From CAWBCR01 sp963787375 (GTDB lineage: Bacteria; Chloroflexota; Anaerolineae; Aggregatilineales; UBA3940), in the NCBI GenBank assembly GCA_963787375.1, contig CAWBCR010000005.1, positions 1 to 29,215 of the forward strand: a stretch of 29,215 nucleotides of DNA, read 5' to 3'. Position 1 is the stretch's first letter; each line of letters opens with the position of its first letter. Shown here in pieces: positions 1 through 8,567 of this stretch. Under the pieces are notes generated by a model that ran no database searches, was not told the origin of the DNA, and was given only the letters and a program-made list of their open reading frames with translations. A program made the position numbers and the translations under genes.

Positions 1-1334
1 GCAGCCGCGCTGCTTGCTGCGCTGCTCCTCACAGCCTGCGGCAGCGCGCGTGCTGTGGCGGCCCGTCAGCTCACCCCGACGCCGCCGGATGTCCCCAGCC
101 CCCTGCCGACCATCACCAACACCCCTAGCGATACACCCACCATCACGGCGACTCCCACCGCCACCGCGACGAGCACCCCCACGCGCACGCTCACGCCTAC
201 CCCCAGCTTCACCCCGACCTTCACCAACACGCCAACGCCCACCAACACCTTCACCCCCACCCCGACCAACACGCCCACCCCGACGCCTCTGCCCGGCAGC
301 CCGGCCACGCTGGCCGAGTTCTGGGAAGGGCGTGCCACGTGGCGGCTCGACGTCCGGGACACGGGCCTGCCGCTGGGCGAATCAAACTCGATCATCATGT
401 CCGGTGGTGCGGTCTGGTCGTACATGAACGCCAGCAGCGCCTCGGCGGGGGTCGCCGATCAGTGCGGCGGCGCGGTGCAGTTTCCCGGCTGCGTCACCCG
501 CTGGGTCAGCCGCGACGGCGGCAAGCATTTCGTGCTGTCCGGTTCAAGCTGCATGCTGCCCTGCAACACCTGCCCCTGCGGCGCTGCCGATCACCGCCTG
601 GCAGCAGCAGTACCCGCATCGCGCGTGCCGCCGACGGTACTCTGTATATGGTCTTTGAGTACGGCGCGATGACCTGGCTGTTGTGGTCGCCGGACGGCGT
701 AAGCTGGTCGAAGCCGGTGCAGGTGCCGCAGACCGGCATGTGGGATTCTCGACATCGAGCCTGCCCGCCTGTCATGCACGTTGGTGCGAGCCCATTCTGG
801 ACGTCGCCGCTCGACTGCCTGCAAGGCGGCCCGCCTGGTATTTATATCGAGGGCCATCGCCTGTACGTGTTCGTCGGGCTGGGGCAGAACCCCGGCCACA
901 TGGGCTGCCTGTGGACCCGTATCGATGATCTGACCCACTTCACCGCCTGTGCGTCCAACCCGATTATCAGCGGTGCGCCGGAATATGGCCCGCTCGAAGC
1001 GCGCGGCTTTGCCGCGAACCCGTATTACGATTTCCGCTTTGTCACCTCAGCCGATATCGTCTGGTCGGATGGTTACTACTACATGACGTACGAGGGCATA
1101 CGCGGCCCCAGCTCCCCCACCGTCGGGCGTGATGACCAGTTTGCGTTGGGCTTTGCGCGCAGCCCTGACCTTGACGCCGTGTGGGAGAAATACCCCGGCA
1201 ATCCGGTATTGAGTGACGTGGGCGACTACTGGGGTATCGGCCACGCGGACCTCGTTATCGACGGCAGATACACCTATTTGTACACCCAGACACCCTACGG
1301 CACGCGTGGGCGCTATACGCTGGTCTTGAAGTAG
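1..1334 (+). pseudogene. Lipoprotein with Thr/Pro linker and Cys-rich GH43-like propeller domain; frame broken twice, 5' end outside window
   Basis: The gene enters from the left edge in frame 1 with a hydrophobic run ending in a lipobox (LTAC, Cys at bases 37-39). A Thr/Pro-rich linker of about 75 residues follows, then a domain homologous to the C-terminal domain of the next gene. Frame 1 reads correctly to about base 591. Frame 2 carries the next homologous piece (WQQQYP, 599-616). Frame 3 carries the rest from about 618 to the stop at 1332-1334. Alignment with the paralogue fits two losses of 2 nt, near 591 and near 617. Conserved features are the CGG-x5-GC segment, a C-x3-C-x2-C-x-C cluster, GPPG, YYYMTYEG, and a WEKYPGNP/GIGHADLV end like five-bladed propeller glycosidases (GH43 and relatives). 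The expected product is a membrane-anchored, exported glycan-binding or glycan-acting protein. It is either a real pseudogene or a sequencing artefact; function is inferred. Confidence 0.75.
67..294 (+). repeat. Low-complexity Thr/Pro-coding linker
   Basis: Short degenerate units coding for Thr-Pro and Thr-Asn-Thr-Pro repeats, dominated by acc, ccc and acg codons. They give the exported lipoprotein an extended, flexible spacer between the lipid-modified Cys and the folded domain. The same style recurs at about 3220-3405. It is protein-coding, not a DNA-level array. Confidence 0.8.
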
Positions 1335-1373
1335 CCGGCTGTCCCGCTCCTGATACGGCTTTGCGTTTCGTAA

Positions 1374-1379
1374 TAGAAT
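1374..1379 (+). promoter_or_regulatory. Possible -10 element upstream of the SH3b-propeller gene
   Basis: TAGAAT matches the sigma70 -10 consensus at 5 of 6 bases and lies 45 nt before the GTG start, in the 90-nt gap after the first propeller gene. The hexamer 17 nt upstream (TGATAC) is a poor -35, so this is only a candidate. Confidence 0.3.
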
Positions 1380-1423
1380 ACAGTGTGTGGTAACGGTACG
1401 TGTGAGGTTTAGTGGGAGGACCT

Positions 1424-3109
1424 GTGGTCACTACAGTCCGGGATTTCACGCGGCGCTACATCAACCTGTGGCAGTTCGCGCTGCTGGCGGCCATGCTGGG
1501 GATCTTCATGTCGGTGCTGCGTCCGCCAGCGCAGAACCCGGCAGGCGGCGTGATCGTTACGACGACGGTCAACCTGCGCATCCGCACCGGGCCTGGCGTC
1601 GAGTATGCGCAGCTCAGCGTGGTGCCGGCGGGCACGACGCTGTCCGTGCTGGGCCGCAACGACGGGACAAGCTGGGTGCTCGTCGAGTATGATGGCGTGC
1701 GCGGCTGGATGGCCGCCTGGTTCTGTACCTTTGCCGGCGATCCGGCCAGTGTGCCGGTCAGTGGTGAGACGGGCACGGCTCTAGCGGCGACGGCGTCTGA
1801 GGTTTCCGGGCTGGTTATCACGACTTCCGCCAACCTGCGCATCCACTCGGGTCCGGGCACCGGTTATCCGCAGATCGGCGAGGTGTGGGGCGATACGACC
1901 CTGTCAGTGCTGGACCGCAGCGCAGACGGCAACTGGTATACAGTCGAGTTTGACGGCGTGCGCGGCTGGATCGCCGCCTGGCTGTGCCGCGTCGACAGCG
2001 GGCAGTTCAGCACGGCGGGCGCGCCACTGGTGTCGCCCGCGCCGCAGCAGGCCCCATCTGCGCCGCCCACTACCCACGCGCCGACCCTGACTGATTACTG
2101 GAACGGCAGCGCCCGCTGGCTGCTCGACGTGCCGGATACCGGCCTGCCGGTCGGCGAGTTGGATACCGTCGACATGGGCAATGGTGTGTTCTGGTCGTAC
2201 CTGCATGCCAGCACGCAGTCGGCAGGCATCCACAATTCGTGTGGCGGCGACGTTGAGTTCCCCGGCTGCGTGACGCGCTGGGTCAGCACCGACGGCGGGC
2301 GGCACTTTGCCCTGTCGGCTCCCACCTGCCTGCTGGCCTGCACCTCCTGCCCGTGCACCGCCGACGACCTGACCCGCCAGCAGCAGTATCCGCGCGTGGT
2401 GCGCTCTGCCGGTGGAAGCTGGACGATGGCCTTCGAGAACGCCGCGTCGACATGGCTCAGCGCCTCCTCGGATGGTCTGATCTGGTCGCGCCTCCGGCTG
2501 GTGCCCGGCACCGGCGTGTGGAACCCCGGCGGCGCGCCCTGCCCGGCCTACATGCAGATCGGGCCCAACCCGTACTTCACCTCGCCCTATTTCTGCATGG
2601 CTGGCGGTCCGCCCGGCCTCTACGTCGACGGCATGTGGACCTACATCTTCGTCGGGCTTGGCGAGAGCCCCGGCCACATGGGCTGTTTCCGCGCGCCGCT
2701 GGGCACCATGTTCTTCTCAGAATGCGGCAGCAACCCGATCTTCAGTGGCGCGTCGGGCTATGGCCCTTCCGACGCCTGGGGGGGCGGGGCCAATCCCTAT
2801 TTCGATTTCCGCTACGTGACCTCAGCTGACGTCGTCTTTGTGGATGGCTACTACTACATGACCTATGAGGGCGATCGCGGTCCCAGTTCTGGCACCGTCG
2901 GGCGCGATGACCAGTACGCGCTCGGTCTGGCGCGCAGCGCCTCGCTCGGTGGCCCGTGGGAGAAATACCCCGGCAACCCCATGCTCAACGATGTGGGCGA
3001 TTATTGGGGCATCGGCCACGCCGACCTGGTGATCGTCGACGGCGTGACCTACATGTACACCGAGACGTCGACCCTCACCCGCGGGCGTTTCATACTGGTC
3101 TACAAGTAA
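1424..3109 (+). CDS. Membrane-anchored double SH3b protein with Cys-rich GH43-like propeller domain
   Basis: The product is 561 residues from GTG 1424. This start is preferred over GTG 1412 because GGGAGG sits 4-5 nt before it and the same arrangement precedes the next gene. In order, it has an uncleaved-looking membrane segment at about residues 14-32 with no lipobox, SH3b repeat 1 (about 44-101, NLRIRTGPG), SH3b repeat 2 (about 131-188, NLRIHSGPG), a Pro/Ala linker (about 195-221), and a C-terminal domain of about 340 residues shared with the upstream broken gene. The C-terminal domain has ten conserved Cys, including C-x8-C and C-x3-C-x2-C-x-C, plus YYYMTYEG, GLARS and WEKYPGNP motifs typical of five-bladed propeller glycosidases. 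Bacterial SH3b domains usually bind peptidoglycan, so a wall-associated glycan-acting or glycan-binding role outside the membrane is inferred. Catalytic activity is unproven, because I could not assign the acidic triad. Confidence 0.85.
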   Translation: MVTTVRDFTRRYINLWQFALLAAMLGIFMSVLRPPAQNPAGGVIVTTTVNLRIRTGPGVEYAQLSVVPAGTTLSVLGRNDGTSWVLVEYDGVRGWMAAWFCTFAGDPASVPVSGETGTALAATASEVSGLVITTSANLRIHSGPGTGYPQIGEVWGDTTLSVLDRSADGNWYTVEFDGVRGWIAAWLCRVDSGQFSTAGAPLVSPAPQQAPSAPPTTHAPTLTDYWNGSARWLLDVPDTGLPVGELDTVDMGNGVFWSYLHASTQSAGIHNSCGGDVEFPGCVTRWVSTDGGRHFALSAPTCLLACTSCPCTADDLTRQQQYPRVVRSAGGSWTMAFENAASTWLSASSDGLIWSRLRLVPGTGVWNPGGAPCPAYMQIGPNPYFTSPYFCMAGGPPGLYVDGMWTYIFVGLGESPGHMGCFRAPLGTMFFSECGSNPIFSGASGYGPSDAWGGGANPYFDFRYVTSADVVFVDGYYYMTYEGDRGPSSGTVGRDDQYALGLARSASLGGPWEKYPGNPMLNDVGDYWGIGHADLVIVDGVTYMYTETSTLTRGRFILVYK

Positions 3110-3127
3110 CCGTTCTGCGGAGGGCCT

Positions 3128-4630
3128 GTGCTGCGTCTGACATTATCAAGCCGGTCGCTGTGGTGGGTGGCTGCGCTGGCTGTCCTGCTGGCGCTGACGG
3201 CCTGCCGGGGCGCTGCCATACCCACCCCCGCCGACCAGCCCAGCCCGACCCCGCCGCCCATCCCCACCGACGTGCCCCTCACACCCACGCCATCCCACAC
3301 CCCCACGGTGACCGCCACCGCTACGCCATCCCGCACGCCGACCGCCACCCTGACCCCCACGCCGACCGCCACCCTGACCCCCACACCAACGCCTCCATTC
3401 CCTCAGCCGGTGCGCCTGATCTACCCGGCGAACGCCACATTTGTCGGCGACCGCTGGCCCTTCTTTCGCTGGTCGCAGGATGGCGCGGCAGTCACCTACA
3501 CGCTGAACCTCTACGCCGCGGACGGCAGCCCGGTCACTACCCGCCAGCTCGACACCACCGCCTGCGCCGGGCAGACCTGCGTTGCCTCGCTGCCCGCCGA
3601 CGCCCTCGACAACGGGACCTACGCCTGGGAGATTGAGGCGCGCAACGACATTGGCTCCGCGATGAGCGTCCGCCAGATGTTCACCCGCGCCTACGCCGAC
3701 GTCGGCACGTTCGCGCTGGGCGGCCAGGTGCCCAACGCGCTGGCCCACGCCGACCTGATGCGTCAGGCGGGCATGACCTGGGCCAAGTTCCAGATCGTGT
3801 GGACCGAGACAACCCCTCAGGCGGTACGGTGGCTCGTCCAGCAGGCGCATGCGGCGGGCTTCAAGGTGCTGCTGAGCGTCACCGGGCCGCTCTACCCCAC
3901 CGCGATTGACTATGACGGCTACATCGTCTTCCTGCGCCGCGTCGCCGACGCCCAGCCGGAGGCCATCGAGGTGTGGAACGAGATGAACCTCAACACCCAA
4001 TGGCCCGCTGGCCAGATCGACCCCTCAGCCTACGTCACGAAGATGCTGGCCCCGGCCTACAGCGCCATCAAAGAGATCAGCCCCACGACGGTAGTCATTA
4101 GCGGGGCCCTCGCCTCGACCGGTGTCAACGACAGCGTGAAGGTCGTCAGCGATGACGTGTACGTGCGCGGCATGGTCCGCGCCGGTGCGCCCCAATACGC
4201 CGACTGCATGGGCTTTCACTACAACGCCGGCGCGACCTCACCGCGCGCCACCACCGGCCACCCCGCCGACCCCGGCGTGCATCACTATTCGTGGTACTTC
4301 AGGCCGACCTATGACGTCTATGCGCGGGCGTTCAGCAGCACGCGCCCGCTGTGCCTCACCGAGCTGGGCTATCTGAGCGGCGAGGGCTTCCCGCCGCTGC
4401 CCATCGACTGGTTCTGGGCGCAGGGCACCACCGCCGCCGAGCAAGCCGACTGGCTGTCCGACGCGGTGCGCTACGCCCGTGATCTGGGGACGATTCGTCT
4501 GGTGATCGTGTGGAACGTCGACTTCACCGACACCGCCGCACAGGGCGGCGACCCGAAGGGCGGCTTCGCCATCCTGCGGCCCGATGGCACCTGCCCGGCC
4601 TGCGCCGCCCTCGGTGCGGTGATGAAATAG
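3128..4630 (+). CDS. Lipoprotein with clan GH-A-like glycoside hydrolase domain
   Basis: The product is 500 residues from GTG 3128, with GGAGGG just upstream. It starts 18 nt after the preceding stop, so the genes are probably cotranscribed. The signal peptide ends in LTAC with lipid-modified Cys26. A Thr/Pro linker covers about 33-94, a fibronectin III-like beta domain about 97-192, and a TIM-barrel-like domain about 197-500. The barrel shows EVWNEMN, with the likely acid/base Glu285, and LTELGY, with the likely nucleophile Glu412. This is the usual strand-4/strand-7 pair of clan GH-A (GH5, GH39 and relatives). A retaining glycosidase on the outer face of the membrane is likely. The exact family and substrate cannot be read by eye. 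It shares linker style and neighbourhood with the two propeller proteins, which suggests joint action on an extracellular polysaccharide. Confidence 0.85.
   Translation: MLRLTLSSRSLWWVAALAVLLALTACRGAAIPTPADQPSPTPPPIPTDVPLTPTPSHTPTVTATATPSRTPTATLTPTPTATLTPTPTPPFPQPVRLIYPANATFVGDRWPFFRWSQDGAAVTYTLNLYAADGSPVTTRQLDTTACAGQTCVASLPADALDNGTYAWEIEARNDIGSAMSVRQMFTRAYADVGTFALGGQVPNALAHADLMRQAGMTWAKFQIVWTETTPQAVRWLVQQAHAAGFKVLLSVTGPLYPTAIDYDGYIVFLRRVADAQPEAIEVWNEMNLNTQWPAGQIDPSAYVTKMLAPAYSAIKEISPTTVVISGALASTGVNDSVKVVSDDVYVRGMVRAGAPQYADCMGFHYNAGATSPRATTGHPADPGVHHYSWYFRPTYDVYARAFSSTRPLCLTELGYLSGEGFPPLPIDWFWAQGTTAAEQADWLSDAVRYARDLGTIRLVIVWNVDFTDTAAQGGDPKGGFAILRPDGTCPACAALGAVMK
3220..3405 (+). repeat. Low-complexity Thr/Pro-coding linker
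   Basis: A second coding tract of Thr-Pro-Thr units, with near-identical repeats of a unit coding TATLTPTP around 3340-3390. It separates the lipid anchor from the fibronectin-like domain. Such tracts are prone to slippage and to assembly error. Confidence 0.75.
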
Positions 4631-4633
4631 GGG

Positions 4634-5557
4634 TTACGGCGACAGCCCAACGCTGACCCACGACGTCGGGTCGGGCACCAGCAGCCGCGTGCAGTGGCTC
4701 ACCATCGAATCCTGGCTGGCCTGGCCGGGTTGATCGTCGTCGCTGAAGGCCACGCACATGCCGTAATTCGTGCCTGCCTGCGGCGTGATGCGCAGCGCCG
4801 TCCACGGCACACTCGCCTCAAGCGTGTAGTTCCCGCCAACGCCGATAGGCCGCCGCGCATCGACCTGCACGTTGTCCAGCCCATTGACCGATGGGAAGTA
4901 CTCGCCCGCTGCCGGTGGCAGGTCGCCGAAGTCGCCCGGCGAGAGCCCGATCTGCGTGTCGTCGCTGTTCCAGTGCGTGTCGTAGAAATCGCCGCGCAGG
5001 TCGCCGTCAAACTGTAGTTCGACCTCGTCACCCTTCCACGCTGTTCCCCCGGTCTGCGTCTGCACGTGCACGTCGTCGATCACCTCGGCGAGCAGGTACA
5101 GCGCCGAGTTTGTCCAGCACGCCCGCACGAACCCCGACAGGTCAGCAGGGCCGGTCCAGTTGCCCTGCCCGAACGTGACCGAGTCCAGTGGGAAGCGCGG
5201 GATGGCATTCAGCTTATCCCAATCGGTGCTGTCCCCGTCGACCGTGATCGGGCCGGAGCAGCGCGGCAGGGTCAGGTCAACGCCGTTCCCGGCGCGGCTC
5301 TCCGGCGCGGTGGGCGTGACGTCTGGCGTCTCGCTGACGGCGGGTGTCTCCGTCGCCTCGCCCGTTGTTCCGGACGCGGCGGGCGCGGTGGCCGTCACCG
5401 GCACGCCTGCTGAGGCCGCCTGCGCGGTGATCGTCGCGTACACGGCCTGAATCGTCGCGGCGCTGTCGGGCTGCTGGCCTGCCGCGTTGCACGCTAGCGC
5501 AGCCAGCGCCAGCGCGGCGATCAACACAAGGATGGGTCGGGCTGTGGGCTGCATCAT
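4634..5557 (-). CDS. Lipoprotein with CBM9-like carbohydrate-binding domain
   Basis: The product is 307 residues from ATG 5557, with GGAG five to eight nt before the start. The N-terminus is hydrophobic and ends at a lipobox-like ALAC (Cys23). A low-complexity Thr/Ala/Glu linker runs to about residue 95, then a domain of about 200 residues. That domain opens with ITVDGDSTDWDKL and contains YLLAEVIDD, DEVELQFDGD and YTLEASVPWTAL, the signature layout of family 9 carbohydrate-binding (DOMON-like) modules found on xylanases and as stand-alone surface proteins. It converges on the glycosidase gene with only 3 nt between the stop codons. A role as surface sugar-binding partner of the upstream glycosidase locus is inferred. 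No catalytic domain is visible. Confidence 0.85.
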   Translation of the reverse strand: MMQPTARPILVLIAALALAALACNAAGQQPDSAATIQAVYATITAQAASAGVPVTATAPAASGTTGEATETPAVSETPDVTPTAPESRAGNGVDLTLPRCSGPITVDGDSTDWDKLNAIPRFPLDSVTFGQGNWTGPADLSGFVRACWTNSALYLLAEVIDDVHVQTQTGGTAWKGDEVELQFDGDLRGDFYDTHWNSDDTQIGLSPGDFGDLPPAAGEYFPSVNGLDNVQVDARRPIGVGGNYTLEASVPWTALRITPQAGTNYGMCVAFSDDDQPGQASQDSMVSHCTRLLVPDPTSWVSVGLSP

Positions 5558-5563
5558 CTTCTC

Positions 5564-5607
5564 TCCGATCTCCCCCGGATTATGCGTCGCGGCGAGATCG
5601 GATGCAA
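5564..5607 (-). promoter_or_regulatory. Promoter of the CBM9 lipoprotein gene flanked by an inverted repeat (possible operator)
   Basis: Read on the minus strand, TTGCAT (5607-5602) and CATAAT (5584-5579) are separated by exactly 17 nt. A perfect 9-bp inverted repeat (TCCGATCTC / GAGATCGGA; arms 5594-5602 and 5564-5572) brackets the -10. The distal arm lies in the spacer and touches the -35. The proximal arm lies just before the ribosome binding site. This layout fits a dimeric repressor site or a hairpin close to the ribosome binding site. No regulator gene is adjacent. Confidence 0.5.
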
Positions 5608-5646
5608 GAACGCAGAGGGGTTGTGCTCTTTGCGCCCTCTGCGTTC
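5608..5646. repeat. Inverted repeat downstream of acnA
   Basis: Perfect 12-bp arms (GAACGCAGAGGG at 5608-5619 and its complement at 5635-5646) around a 15-nt loop. It lies 34 nt beyond the aconitase stop and can form a transcript hairpin in either direction, but it lacks a good T-tract. The wording (AACGCAGAGGGCGCA on the minus strand, preceded by TTAACCGCGG) resembles dispersed intergenic repeats built from CGCAGAG units that I recall from other bacterial genomes. This membership is inferred. Confidence 0.55.
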
Positions 5647-5679
5647 TCCGCGGTTAATCTTCTTTCTCTTCTTCTTCCT

Positions 5680-8400
<2,721 letters not shown>

Positions 8401-8503
8401 TTTCCCTCGCATGGACAATGCGTTCAGGGGTGTGTGCTTGCGTGGCAGCGGGCCTGCGCCTGCGAGTCCCCTCACGAAATCACCGGAATGTGATAGAGTT
8501 TGA

Positions 8504-8553
8504 TTGCGAACTGAACTATTCCTGAGTATAGCGAATCCGTCGCATTTCTCTAA
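8504..8553. promoter_or_regulatory. Overlapping divergent promoters between acnA and recJ
   Basis: On the plus strand, TTGCGA (8504-8509), a 17-nt spacer and TATAGC (8527-8532) face recJ. On the minus strand, TTAGAG (8553-8548), a 17-nt spacer and TATACT (8530-8525) face acnA. The two -10 boxes share four base pairs, so occupancy would be mutually exclusive. Both -35 boxes are weak. The spacing is exact, but the call rests on sequence only. Confidence 0.35.
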
Positions 8554-8567
8554 AGGGCTTTTGGCCT

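Noticed and set aside
67..294. Possible CRISPR or tandem-repeat array
   Set aside because: The units are degenerate, very short and in frame with a protein linker. There are no spacers of constant length.
66..425. Minus-strand Val/Gly-rich reading frame opposite the Thr/Pro linker
   Set aside because: It is the antisense image of the Thr/Pro repeats. It has no ribosome binding site, and the plus strand carries a lipobox and a homologous domain.
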